Below are positions 23,259 through 35,039 of a stretch of 64,000 bases of DNA, piece after piece. The position numbers and the translations under genes are program-made. The DNA is from Talinum fruticosum (lineage: Eukaryota > Streptophyta > Magnoliopsida > Caryophyllales > Talinaceae), in the NCBI GenBank assembly GCA_021018815.1, contig JAITYX010000005.1, positions 6,357,501 to 6,421,500 of the forward strand, given 5' to 3'. The notes below the pieces were generated by a model that saw only the letters and a program-made list of their open reading frames with translations, was not told the origin of the DNA and ran no database searches. The first letter of the stretch is position 1. Each line of letters opens with the position of its first letter.

Positions 23259-26200
23259 ATCGCGTGGTATTCAGTATTCAATTATTGTTTTTCATGATGC
23301 AACGCGGCGTGTAGGCTTCGCGCCAGTGACTTATTATATTTATTTGTATTTTGAAATCTGAAAAATTACACATGAGGTTGTTTTTCATGCAGTATATATC
23401 TTATATATCAAAATACTTAGAATAACTTATGTTGATTAATTTTAATTTATATAAATACATAATTGAATAAGTTAAAGTTACAAAGTTATATTTCATGTTA
23501 ATTTTTTTTAAAAAATTTATAATTTATTTCATAATATGGAGTGATAAATATTTTTATTTTTAAAATTAAGTGAGTTTATAAATGCCAGTGAATTTTAGTT
23601 AATAAAATTTTGAAAAGCTTTTAATAAGATAGAAATTTAGTTCTCATTCATATATATTAAATTTATATCTCAATTCACCATAACAAAATAAAATAACGTA
23701 TATATATAGTATCCAAATTCAGAACAAGCTATAAGTTCAACTAATAGTGCAGAAGGATTTATCCAATTTTAAAAGAATTGGAGGGATATATATTTTGCAC
23801 TTTTGAATTTTATTGATGTAAAATAAAAAACATACTAAATTTAGTATCTATCAACTAAATCTCAGTTAAAATAAATAATTTTAATTGATGAATATCACTT
23901 AAAATAAATTAATGTCAAGACTATATTTATGTTGAAAATTTATAAATTAAATCCAGAAAAATCGCTTAAAAGTCCAGAAATTAATGTAGATATGACTAAA
24001 CTTTAAAACGTAGCAAGAGCAAACATTTGCTAAACAAGAATGCGTGAGTGTGTATCCTAACAGCTCAGCATGGGGTCTCTTAGGTTGACTCGACCCTGAT
24101 GGGTGGGGAAACTTGACACATTGACGTATGAGGATAAGCCAAATGGATGACTCAGGATCATATATCCTTATATTTTCATTAGATTATAGTTAATTAATTA
24201 CGTCGTTTTCTTCCTTCCCAATCCCCCTATTTTCAGGAACATTCAAATCATCAACAGCTAGCCTGTGGCTGTGGCTGTGGCTGTGGCTTCAACATTTTGT
24301 ACAAGTAATTTAAAACGTTTTTCAGTCCCTCAAGAACCCCAACAGCTGCTAGTACGTACCAAAGGCCGGTTTTATACCCCCAAAAAAAAGTCAAGATTAC
24401 ATTACATGCCCTTAAATTGCATGTCTGCGCCCGTCATCTCTACCCTTTCCGTCCGAAAAGTTATAGGGTGCAATCATATTGTATTTTTAGGCAGTTTGGA
24501 AGGCAGAATTATAAAAATTAAATAAAATTAAATTGTAAAAATTACAATCAATTATTATATATGATAATTTAGGTTTATAAATTTAAAATAACGGCATAAT
24601 TTACATTTTCTGCAAATAAAGCTCATGTAAGAAAATAACTACTCTATCCCTATGTCCTAAAACAAATATTTAGTTTGACAAATCTAATTTTGGCCGTTAA
24701 AAAAAATATTACTCTAATAGGCGATATAAAACTACTATATAATTAAAGATATTAAGAAATAAATTTAATTTTTATCAAAATACTAATCTAATAAAAATTT
24801 ATGATTAAAGTTGAACAAAGGGATATTATTTTGGGATGGAGGTAGTAATTTTTTTAATAAATTTAAAATTTATTTTATGTATTTCCTAATGTGGGTAGAG
24901 AAGGAAAAAACTTAAAAGGAGCTGACCATAGAAAAGAAAATGTTTTCTTTGCCCCCTGATGATGCGTACAGATGCTGATATACATGACAGTCCTTTTCGC
25001 AAGTCCTTAAACCCTTCAACGCACTTAACAGATTCAACCCATTTTCCCTATCGATTTTACTTAAAGGTAGTGTAAGGTTAATTAATATTAGTAATTAAGA
25101 ATATGTTTGAATTGACATTTATATCAAAATTTATTTCTATTTTTGCTTATTTTTGTTCATTTCTACTAATTTTTGTTCGTTTTTACTATAATAGCGCATT
25201 TAAACTCATTTTAACCATAACATTTATTTCTACTTGTTTATACTACTAGGTTTATACCCCTTACTTTGCAAGGATTTGAGATAGTTTTTTTAATTTGATA
25301 GTTAAATAATATTTTTTAATATAATTTAATAATTTATCATATTAATTTTTTTTGTATGGCAAACCATATTTATTTTACTATTTATATAATCATTAATTAT
25401 CAACTATATAATATTTTACATGACAATCATAGGCGTCATTCATAGTATAACAACTATTTTTACTGATTTTATCAACCATTTTGAACATATCCTAAATTAT
25501 AAAACTCTAAAAAATTATTATATAAAAAAATGTAGGTCCGTATTTAGCTTAGTATACAGGGGTAGAGATTTGAGTCTGCAGAACCCAGAAGGTCATCAGA
25601 TCAAAGGAGAGAGAAAGTCGCTTCAGGGGGAAAAGAGAGTGAAATTGCCTCCTCCGAATAGAGTATATCTCTGATTCCTTTGAGATTCGGAACAAGATTA
25701 CCATCCTATCTAAATCTAAGTTTATTACGTTGATGCTTCATGTTTGATTAGTGCTTGTCCCAACCAGAAATGTGAAAGTGGAATTTACCTGAATCATAAA
25801 ATAAATAGCGCCTCATAACGTGCATTCACATAATCTTAGAAAGTTATTTCACTCATCTATTAATTAGTTTTAAAAATAAAATCTCGCAAGCGTATGTATT
25901 GTTGTTTTTGTTACAATAGAATAATAATAATTTTCAATATGAATCTCGTGTCCTTGTGGCCTACATCGAGAATTATTAAATACTTAATTAAAAGTTGAAT
26001 ACTCCTTTCGATTTATAATATTTATAGTTTTTAAATTGTGAGAGAACATCAAGAAAATATGAAATTTTTAATAAAATTATATTAAAAGACTAAATAATTT
26101 CAAGGTTTCATTGAAAATTAAGAAATTTAATGAAAACAAGGAAAGAAAAAAGACAATTAATAAAAATAAAATTGGTAAACTAGCCATTAGTATGTTATTG

Positions 26201-27115
26201 AAATTATATAGTTATAGATATTATAAAACGAAAAAATTAGTTAAAGTGATATATATTATGAAACAGATGGAGTATCACTTAACAATAAAAGATTAACTTA
26301 ATTAAGCAATAATATTCGAATATAATCTCTAATACTAATGCTGAAAACATAATAAAAAGAAATGATTCATATTGGTTGACAGTCAAATTAAGTACTCCCT
26401 CCTTTTTACAATATATATTATTTTAAATAATTTTTTTGTTTTATAACATCTGATACTTTATAATTTTAATAAAATATTAATAACTTGTGTACCAATTTTA
26501 TCCATTATTATTATTTTTCTATCTCTTTTCATTATTTTTTTATTTATAATAAAATCTCTAGTCAGTTTAATCTTTTGGCACAAAGTTTATCATAAATTTT
26601 TTTACTTCATTAATATTCACTCAAAATTCAAAAATAATAAAATTTGTGAACAGACAGAATATTTAATTTCTTCTTTGAAAAATTTTAAAAAATAAAAGTA
26701 GGGGATTCCTTAGATATATATGTTACCATAATTGTCACAATAATAAACTGTAAAAGCGCGAGAGATGTAAGAATTCACTAACTGGGGAAGGCAACCTTAA
26801 ATATATAAATTTCAATTAATTGTGGCAGCACACAAGATGATGAGAGAGATGTGTGAGTGCGGGTCCATCAAGAAGCTTGCATGTTGGTATTGCAGATTGT
26901 GGGTCAGCGTGATGTATGGAATATGCAACGGAATATGTAACATTCATTTTTTCAATAAATAGATCGAGTACTGTATCCTGAATCCTGATAAGATACATGT
27001 TGGTTTGCGCTGGATATATCATTGCGGAGAGATTCAGCTTGGATTTAAAAAACAGGTCGGTTGATTCATCTAACATTTTAAAATTAATTTTAAATCAAAT
27101 TTAAAAATAATTCAG

Positions 27116-27152
<37 letters not shown>

Positions 27153-30100
27153 AAATGATTAAACGAGTATCGACTTTCATTCAAAATCGATTAAGTTCAT
27201 TTCGGATTTAAGTTTCTTTCAATAATTTTAAGTCGAGTTAAAGTTATATTATTATGTTGAATCAGACTTTCCTTACTTTAATTCAAATTATCGGGTTATC
27301 TTCTTTTCTTTTCATTTTCATAACTCCTCATGTTATAACCGACTTATTTTAGGTTTATTTTAAATTGTGTCAAATATTTGAAGAATTACTTTTGCAAGGT
27401 TACAAAGAATTTAGGTAGCTTTATATATGGAAGTTGAGGACTTTCATCTTTAAAATCGCGTTCCAAATATTTAAAGTCTAAGTACAAGATTTGTTCATCA
27501 AACTTGTTTGACTCTCACAATCATGTGTTGACATTTATTTAGCTCATCACTAAGTTTCGTCTAGGTCTAGATCTTGGACAGTATTGATGTGAACAAGATC
27601 AAAACATATGCTTTTGGGATGGTATTAGCGACGGCTTGTGGTATAATCTAACACGTGGACATGATGTAGAGGAAGGAAAAAAAGAAAAGAAAAGAAAATA
27701 GAAGGGATTTCGCAATTTATACATCTAACTTTTCCAAAGCTTTAGAAACTTGAATACAAATCTACAACATAGCAAAATACATTTATATCCTTACAAAACC
27801 CTTCGGAAAATTGAATACCAGCTTCAGTTGATCTAAAAGCTTTTTAGAAAATCTGTATATCCATTTATGTTACTTGTCAACTTTAATGACTAATTCACCA
27901 AAAAAATATATGGCAATCCACCCATAAAAACTAATAAATTTTGGTGAAAGCCATCCAAAACTTGTTCACATATCCAATATATTTTATCGTCGAAGTCTTA
28001 AATGGAGGTATTAAACTTTTTATGTAGACTAAAAACTAATAAATCATGCGTTATACTATGGAGAAATGATGATAAGAGATAATATAGAAATAGAATTATT
28101 TTTAAGTTATATAAGATGACCATATGTAGGTAATATGTAGGTAAGTAATATCATGCGAGTATAAAGAAACATTTAATCCTCTTATATAATAAATATTTAT
28201 TTTATTCAGCAGTGCCTCCAACAAGTATCCAAGTTAATATTTATTTATATTTGTCCATACTCTATTATAGTCAAGCCAGTTGAACCATCTAAAGTGTTGA
28301 TTTAGAAAACCATAAAGAGAAGTATGTAACCGTCCATTACAGACATGTATCACTGCTCAATTCCAACTAAATAATGTTTCGTTCTTACAAGCTATAATGT
28401 AGTAGCTAGAAACCATTCCTAAAAGCAGGCGGGAAAATGGTATTGCAGGTGGTACAGGGCATGGGACAAGTTCATACTGCTATGGGCAGTTTACTCATCA
28501 TTCTTTACACCCATGGAGTTTGGCTTCTTCCGGGGCTCCCAGAGAAACTCTTCGTGTTAGACATTGTTGGTCAGATTGCTTTCCTCATCGACATTGTCAT
28601 TCAGTTCTTCGTTGCATACAGAGATCCCCAGACTTACCGATGGGTTTATCATCGTCCCTCCATTGCCTTTAGGTACCTACCACCCTCCAGTATCCTGCAT
28701 TTTCTCTCTCCTTGTTTGTTTTATTGTTAGCTAGTTTCACTTTCCGAGTTATGGAGGTGTTGTATTCGTTGCTGAATTAATTCCCCTTGGTCTTTGATCA
28801 CATGCAGGTACTTAAAGTCCACATTTGTGATTGATTTTCTTGCTTGTATGCCTTGGGATCTTATATTCAAGGTATTCCTCTTTCTGCTATAGTTTGGACC
28901 TGGCAATACAATTATTTTTATGTTATGTTTGGATATATGTTTGGCTAGAGCTTTTGTTGCTAGTTGTTCTATATATTTCTTTTAAATACTAGCAACATCA
29001 ATAGAACACTCGGGATCAGGTCAGAATTCACTTAGCCTTATTTAGGATGATTCTATTTAGAATTCGGGTCAGGTATGACTCTCTAGTCATTCACGTCGGG
29101 TAATCAGTGTATGTCAATCTTGTCAGATTTAAGCTATACCTGACTTTTCTTTTGAAGTTCGTCAATGGCCCAGAGTGTTATAAGCAAAGCCCAATGGGGG
29201 CTATCCTGGTGTTAAAAGCGATATGAAAGATTAAGTTCAGGGCTAGTCATGAGGACTTAATATTTGGGAAAAGGGGGCCAGGGGACAAGAAGAATGATGC
29301 TTATGATGTAGTTGAACAAATATTACCTATGAGCTAACCTAATATTGTCTTCAGTTTCTGTTGAAACAGTTTGGTTAAAGTACTATGATATTAAAAGTTT
29401 GATGAATTGTTGTATTTCATTAGGATTTAGACCTTATCCGGTTGATGGAACACTGAGTTCAAATCATACTGCTAACAAAATGTTCTGGCAGGCATCAGGT
29501 GAAATAGAAGAAGTAAGGTACTTGCTATGGATCAGGCTGTGTCGGGTTCGCAAGGTGCATAACTTTCTCCAGAGGATGGAGAAGGACATACGAATCAACT
29601 ACCTATTCACCAGGATTATTAAACTTCTCACTGTTGAACTCTACTGTACACACACAGCAGCATGTATCTTTTATTACTTGGCCACTACCTTGCCTGAACA
29701 TGAAGAAGGTTATACATGGATCGGGAGTTTAAAGTTGGGGGATTATAGCTATTCCCACTTTAGGGAGATTGATATTTGGAAGAGGTACACAACGTCTCTA
29801 TATTTTGCCATCGTCACTATGGCCACTGTAGGTGAGTTCTTTCTCTGCTATCTACAAACGTAGATTGAAAGCATTTTATTTCAGGGTTCTTATTTGCTTC
29901 TGATCTGGATGCATCATCCCCCTCCCCCATTTGTAATGGAGCATTTGCCAATTTCCCCTATGATCATGTAAGGTAGCCACTGATTCTTAATCATGTTATG
30001 TCACATAATCTTAGGGAGAGTTTGACAACCAAAAATCATGCCTCGATGATGAGAAATCTTGTGATGGGATCTCTAGTCAAAGTGCCTGTTAATTTGTTGT

Positions 30101-33100
30101 CAATAACGACCAAAGAGAAGTCATACCATGAATCCGCAACTAAGCATAAAGGAAACAAAATATGCATGGAGCATACAATCAAAGCCGTGATGGCAAAGAG
30201 TTTGTATCTGTTGCCGGTTCAGTAATGTAAATCCTGGTTTGTAGAGGAGGAATAGCAAGAACAGCTTACAGCTGTGTATCCAATAAGATTATATTTCAAT
30301 CAATCCATGATAGTATACTGACCGCAATAAGATTTATTTTTCTGCTCATTGTTATAGAGTACTTTAGTCTATTATCATATGTTAGTCCTTTCATTGTGCC
30401 ATCAAATCAATATTTCATTTGATTTAAAGAATTTTACAATGTTGCACCTTCCAACTCAAAAAACCATGTTATCAAATTGGTCTTACTGGACAAGTCTTGC
30501 TGTTTATTGCCATTAGCAGTTATTATTAGGGTGTATTGCTAATACTTCTGTATCATTATCTGTAATGCAGGTTATGGTGACATACATGCTGTCAATATGA
30601 GGGAAATGATATTCATAATGATCTACGTTTCTTTTGATATGGTTCTGGGTGCTTATCTGATCGGTAACATGACAGCCTTGATAGTCAAAGGTTCAAAGAC
30701 AGAACGTTTTAGGGATAAAATGGCTGAAGTAATGAAATATATGAACAGAAACAGGCTAGACAGGGATCTCCGTAAGCAGATCAAAGGTCATTTACGTTTA
30801 CAGTATGAAAGCAGCTATACTGAAGCTGCTGTACTGCAGGATATTCCAATTTCTTTAAGGGCCAAGGTATAAACAAGAAGAGGCATCATTTATATGAATG
30901 AAAAGTTCTTTTTATGAGTTCCTTTAGACCTATGCTCTCTTGATGTTCTATGATCCTTATCTTGACCAGGACCTTAATCCTTAACAATTTTTAATTGTGT
31001 AGTTGATGTAGGGATTAGGATATTGCATAATTTATTGCATAATTACTTAATTTAGATAGTTGAAACCAGATTAAGGCAACTAACTTCTAATTGAGCTGAG
31101 AAAAATCTGGTTTCTTTTTCCATTTTTATTACACTACACAGATGTATTATTCTGGTTTATAACCATGGTTTCTTTCTCTCTTTTTTTTTTTTGGGTGCAG
31201 ATTTCCCAAACCTTATACCTCCCATATATAGAAACCATTCCTCTTTTGAAAGGATGCTCTCAAGAGTTCATCAATCAGATTGTAAGTATCTGAGCAATAT
31301 ATCAAATTTTCACCATTTCACCTATATAAGTTATTATATAGAAATTAAGTTTATTTAATTTTATGCTAATTACATCCTTAGTATGCATTATATTTTCTAA
31401 CCTTCACAGGTGGTTTTCTATCTCATTGAATACTTGGATGTTAATTTTTGACACTGAGGGTTTGGTTTCGTGGAGTTAGCTAATATACTCTTCCATAGGT
31501 TACAATGGGAATGATCTTGTTAGTCTTCTCTAATCTGCAGTATGCTTCTAAGACCCTGTAATAAGTTAATTGTAAAGAAACCAGTGAGGGACAATATTAT
31601 TCTTAGAAATTGAGTAAACGAACTAAAACTCTGAGTGATAATAAGTGGCTATGAAGCAATAGCTTCTGTACATGTTAGCATCTTATAAATCAAATTATTC
31701 TTTCTGACCTTGTGATCATTATGATTTTGACCTATACCCATCTGCAGGTGATCAGAGTTCATGAAGAATTTTTTCTCCCTGGAGAAGTTATATTGGAACA
31801 GGGAAATGTGGTGGATCAACTATATTTTGTCTGCCACGGAGTCCTGGTATGCTAGCTCAACTATTGTAGGGAAAACAAAAGAATTTTCTTTTGAGAGCGG
31901 TACTGGTTGATAATGGCATTTCAAGGATTCATTGATATGGTCTGAGCAAATGTCCATTCCTTTTTTTGCACAGGAGGAGGTAGGCATCACTGAAGATGGG
32001 ACAGAGGAGGTCGTTTCACCTGTTGAACCTAATAGCACTTTCGGTGATATTTCGGTTCTTTGTAACATCCCTCAGCCTTATACGGTCCGTGTTTCTCAAC
32101 TGTGCCGGCTTCTGCGGATTGACAAGCAGTCATTGGCCAACATTCTTGAGATATACTTTTATGATGGAAGAAAGATCTTTGAAAATCTTCTTGAGGTAGT
32201 TTGAATAATTATTACTTCAAATGTCATTCTTATTTTCTTCCAAAACTATCAAGTGGAACCTTTATTACCACAGTTTTCATGAGTAATAAATCTAACCTTA
32301 AATCTCTATCCTGGCAGGGAAAAGAATCAAAATATAATTTGAAGCAAATTGAGAGCGATATTACGTCTCATATAGCCAAGCATGAAGCAGAACTTGCTCT
32401 TAAAGTAAACAGTGCTGCTTATCATGGTGATCTGTATCAGCTTAAGAGTCTGATTAGAGCTGGGGCTGACCCCAAGAAGACAGATTATGATGGAAGATCT
32501 CCCTTGGTATGATATTTGATTTATAATACTTCAACTGATCTAAACTATAATTACGTAAGTCTGATCTTGACATCGTTTGGCCACAGCATCTGGCTGCAGC
32601 AAGAGGACATGAACAAATTGTTATTTTTCTTATTCGAGCGGGGGTGGACATCAATCTTTCAGGTGAGAGTTCTTCTCAGTCAACTGATTTTCTCAACTTC
32701 GTTTTTCTCGGTTCTCTTGCCACAGGATCACCGATAAACTATTGCCATGACAGATAATTTCGGGAACACCCCCTGCTAGAAGCCTTAAAAATGGAAATGA
32801 CAGGGTTGCTGAGTTACTATACAGAGAAGGAGCAATTGTGGATCTCAAAGATGCTGGTTCTTTTCTTTGTTCAGCTGTTGCAAGTGGAGATGCAGAATTT
32901 GTCAAGAGAGTTCTAGCCAATGGCCTTGATCCAAACTCCCGAGACTATGATCAGCGTACTCCACTACACGTTGCTGCTTCTCATGGGTTATATATGATGG
33001 CAAAAGTGCTGATTGAAGCAGCAGCTGATGTCTTCTTGAAAGACAGGTAATGTTTCAGAATTTCACATGCATTTTTAGCAAGATTTAGCCAGTAGCAGGA

Positions 33101-34145
33101 TATCAAATTTTTTTAAACAGAGGCGTTTCAGGATCTGATGAGCATATAAGAATGCTACTACAATTTTTGATAACATAGTCCGTTGACTGGTCCTTTTTGC
33201 TCTATACCATAAATTCTACAGATGGGGTAACACTCCGCTGGATGAAGCTCGGATGTGTGGGAACAAAAATTTGATAAAGCTATTGGAAGACGCGAAATCT
33301 GCTCAACTGGCTCAGTCCCCTGATCGAGTTGAGGAGATCATAGGTAATCATCATTATTTCAAAGTCTCTCTTCCTGGCTACTTTTATTGTGATTTGCTTC
33401 TCTATTCCCTTTTTCCTTTTAACTGCTAAGGTTCTTTCTTTTTCACAATTTCTTACATTGCAACATTGAATTTAAAGCACCACTACTAATTGTTCAGATG
33501 AAGAAACTATTCCTATTTTTTTTACACATACTTGTTGAAACTTTAATCGAGATGTTCTTGATAGCAATGTTACTTCCTCGATACATTGTTTGTTTAACTA
33601 GCTTGGCTATTATGCTAGGATCTAGGTTCCTTGATATGGTAATCGAAGCTTTTCTAACTGGAAACAATTGAGTTTAAGTCCCAATATTGAATTATTGCTA
33701 GGTATGATACAGGCATTTGCATCTACACTACCCAAAGGGCATTTGCATAATACATTATGTTAGAGCACAAATAGTCAAACTATTGTTAGATCGGTCCTTC
33801 AGCATCAGTTTAAACTTTTAGATATATAAGTTGCATTCTTAATGGTTTTTATCGCTTTTATGAGCCTTTGTATCCATCTAAATATGACATTTCTTCATCG
33901 CAGATAAAAAGCACCCTAAAAAGTGCACAGTTTTTCCATTCCACCCATGGGGAGCCAAGGAAGAAAGAAAACCAGGAGTTGTGCTATGGGTTCCACATAC
34001 AATTGATGAGTTGATTAAATTGGCATCAGAACAACTCAAGTTTTCTAATGCCTCTTGTATTTTATCAGAAGATGGAGGCATAATTCTTGATGTAGACTTG
34101 ATTGACAACAATCAGAAACTATATTTGATTAGTCAAACACAGTAA
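22437..34145 (+). CDS. SKOR: Outward-rectifying Shaker K+ channel, SKOR/GORK group, 13 exons, frame broken at four homopolymers
   Basis: Exons: 22437(or 22497)-22833, 28449-28672, 28808-28871, 29492-29831, 30571-30866, 31201-31281, 31748-31846, 31974-32195, 32318-32506, 32587-32662, 32754-33046, 33222-33343, 33904-34145; all introns GT-AG. Order of parts: acidic N-terminus, six membrane segments with an S4 sensor (RYLLWIRLCRVRKV), pore filter TVGYGD split between exons 4 and 5, S6 (SFDMVLGAYLIGNMTALI), cyclic-nucleotide-binding-like domain, ankyrin repeats, C-terminal KHA domain. SKOR and GORK are plasma-membrane channels releasing K+ to xylem and from guard cells; which paralogue this is cannot be settled. 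One base appears missing at about 22499-22501 (G run), 28532-28535 (G run), 32769-32773 (C run) and 32783-32791 (C/A run). Adding one at each gives 862 aa from the 22497 ATG (882 from 22437), near the usual ~820-830. Either a recent pseudogene or consensus error; the latter is my inference. Confidence 0.9.
23227..23255 (+). repeat. (GA)n microsatellite in channel intron 1
   Basis: About 14 uninterrupted GA units, within 400 bp of the exon 1 donor. Confidence 0.9.
24642..24845. mobile_element. Stowaway-like MITE in channel intron 1 (first)
   Basis: The left end ctctatccctatgtcctaaa and inverted right end ctacctccatcccaaaat match the Stowaway terminus, with TA on both sides (24640-24641, 24846-24847). 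The length of 204 bp fits the family. Interior AT-rich. Confidence 0.65.
26002..26272. mobile_element. Stowaway-like MITE in channel intron 1 (second)
   Basis: The left end ctcctttcgatttataat and inverted right end ctccatctgtttcataat match each other and the Stowaway consensus, with TA on both sides (26000-26001, 26273-26274). Length 271 bp. Confidence 0.65.
26395..26659. mobile_element. Stowaway-like MITE in channel intron 1 (third)
   Basis: The left end ctccctcctttttacaatat and inverted right end ttctgtctgttcacaaat are diverged Stowaway termini with TA on both sides (26393-26394, 26660-26661). Length 265 bp, only about 120 bp from the second copy. Confidence 0.55.
27116..27143 (+). repeat. 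(TA)n microsatellite in channel intron 1
   Basis: About 14 TA units, in a very AT-rich part of the intron. Confidence 0.9.
28449..28871 (+). CDS. K+ channel exons 2-3: S1, S2 and S3, with frameshift
   Basis: Exon 2 (28449-28672) opens in frame with exon 1 as WYRAWDKFILLWAVYSSFF (S1), then TPMEFGFFRG. At the gggg of 28532-28535 the frame slips: continuing gives a stop within eight codons, while the next frame gives LPEKLFVLDIVGQIAFLID (S2) and FFVAYRDPQTYRWVY. Exon 3 (28808-28871) encodes YLKSTFVIDFLACMPWDLIF (S3). The break is inside a strongly conserved stretch, so it is not an intron. Confidence 0.9.
29492..29831 (+). CDS. K+ channel exon 4: S4 voltage sensor, S5 and pore helix
   Basis: Begins ASGEIEEVRYLLWIRL with regularly spaced basic residues of S4, continues DIRINYLFTRIIKLL (S4-S5 linker and S5 start), ELYCTHTAACIFYYLATTLP (S5) and GYTWIGSLKLGDYSYSHF (turret), then YFAIVTMATVG. 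The donor splits the filter glycine codon. The reading frame is intact across the whole exon. Confidence 0.95.
30571..30866 (+). CDS. K+ channel exon 5: filter, S6 and C-linker
   Basis: Completes TVGYGD, then IHAVNMREMIFIMIYVSF, DMVLGAYLIGNMTALIVKG (S6) and the C-linker (SKTERFRDKMAEVMKYM, QIKGHLRLQYESSYTEAA). In Arabidopsis SKOR a DMI triad in S6 is reported to take part in K+ sensing; the equivalent here is DMV, a conservative change. Intact frame. Confidence 0.95.
31201..32195 (+). CDS. K+ channel exons 6-8: cyclic-nucleotide-binding-like domain
   Basis: Exon 6 (31201-31281) reads ISQTLYLPYIETIPLLKGCS; exon 7 (31748-31846) HEEFFLPGEVILEQGNVVDQ and YFVCHGVL; exon 8 (31974-32195) EEVGITEDG, NSTFGDISVLCNIPQPYTVR and LCRLLRIDKQSL, closing NILEIYFYDGRKIFENLLE. 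The beta-roll PGE and FGD landmarks of the CNBD fold are present (about residues 421-555 of the model). Exon 8 has VVSPVEPNS where relatives have a hydrophobic VALLQP-type segment. Frame intact in all three exons. Confidence 0.93.
32318..33343 (+). CDS. K+ channel exons 9-12: ankyrin repeats, two frame breaks in exon 11
   Basis: Exon 9 ends GADPKKTDYDGRSPL and exon 10 continues HLAAARGHEQIVIFLIRAG, a standard ankyrin repeat. Exon 11 (32754-33046) starts NFGNTP; the C run at 32769-32773 then shifts the frame, giving a stop at once, while the next frame reads LLEA. A second one-base shift between 32783 and 32791 restores KNGNDRVAELLYREGA and the rest (SFLCSAVASGDAEFVKRVL, DQRTPLHVAASHGLYMM). 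Exon 12 reads WGNTPLDEARMCGNKNLIKL. Two breaks about 15 bases apart remove the conserved L-E of one repeat. Confidence 0.9.
33904..34145 (+). CDS. K+ channel exon 13: KHA domain and stop codon
   Basis: Reads KKCTVFPFHPWGAKEERKPG, VVLWVPHTIDELIKLASEQL, SCILSEDGGIILDVDLIDN and QKLYLISQTQ then TAA (34143-34145). This is the hydrophobic/acidic KHA domain that ends plant Shaker channels and takes part in subunit clustering. Intact. Confidence 0.95.
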
Positions 34146-34153
34146 AGAGACTG

Positions 34154-34155
<2 letters not shown>

Positions 34156-34194
<39 letters not shown>
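34156..34194 (+). repeat. (CT)n microsatellite in channel 3' UTR
   Basis: About 19 CT units start 11 bp after the TAA stop codon, so they would be transcribed in the 3' UTR. Confidence 0.9.
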
Positions 34195-34196
<2 letters not shown>

Positions 34197-35035
34197 TTTG
34201 GCCCCAAACCCCATGTATTATTGGTGGTTTTAGTCATCATCAATGTAAATGTAGAAGTTTCATGTGTAGTTTCTCCGTCAAATCCTACAGTAGGGTATTG
34301 GATTCCACAATTCTGTGGGTGTGAAAATTGGTGCTTCAGATTGATTTGCTTTGTGAAAAAATTAGGGGTTGTCATCTCCTAGGTATTATTCCCTACATAT
34401 GATCATGTCCAACATTATCATAGTTTTTAATGGAAATCTTCAACTTCGTGTTTTGGAGTAGTGATTAATTAGTATGATATAAGACATTGCTTCAAGTTCT
34501 ATTTTCAAATCACTACAATGCATGCAAATCGCCGCAATGCATACTGTGAGGTTCTCAAATCTAATTGAAAGTTTTTTTGATCAGTAAGCAAACCCATCCT
34601 TCCGGGTCCCCTATCTTAGGAGAAACTTAGGTCCTGTTTGGTTGGAAAAAACTGGAATGTAACTTGAATTCTCTACTTTTAAGTTCCCTTTTCATCTGTT
34701 TGGTTGGGGTATTTTGAAGGTGAAATTTGAAATTTACAGTGTTTCAAATTATCCTCAAAACAAGGGAATTTGAATCGCCCCAAATAGGAGGGAGATCAAT
34801 TCTCTATCTTTCGGGAATCGGTTTATAATTATTAAAAAACGAAAAAATTAGCCTAATAATAAAAAAAAATTTGGTAAAAGGTAAGATGCTTTCACCATTA
34901 AACCAAGCAATTTTTACACTTTTACTTTGGGCATACCTAAAGAAATACATTCATATCATAATCTATCAAACCATGATTGGTAGACCCCCTTTCTATTAAG
35001 AAAATGTATTCTAAGTTCCCATCTAATATGGTGTA
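34195..35035 (+). other. Channel 3' UTR and gene-free flank
   Basis: The 3' UTR continues for an unknown distance. From 34630 a cctgtttggttgg phrase, typical of hAT/Harbinger MITE ends, begins an AT-rich stretch, but no matching opposite end was found. No further gene. Confidence 0.5.
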
Positions 35036-35039
35036 TGAT

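Noticed and set aside
24265..24525. 86-codon frame with an Ala/Val repeat
   Set aside because: Starts at GTG in a ggctgt repeat, lies inside channel intron 1, and lacks an ATG, domain or splice partner.
28437..28730. 97-codon frame opening at 28437 as a separate small protein
   Set aside because: It is the out-of-frame reading of channel exon 2; the first 28 residues are spurious and the rest is S2 after the frameshift.
22437..34145. AKT1- or KAT-type inward-rectifying channel
   Set aside because: AKT1 also has ankyrin and KHA parts, but the pre-S1 HPDNRW segment, acidic N-terminus and S6 SFDMxLGAYLIGN match outward rectifiers.
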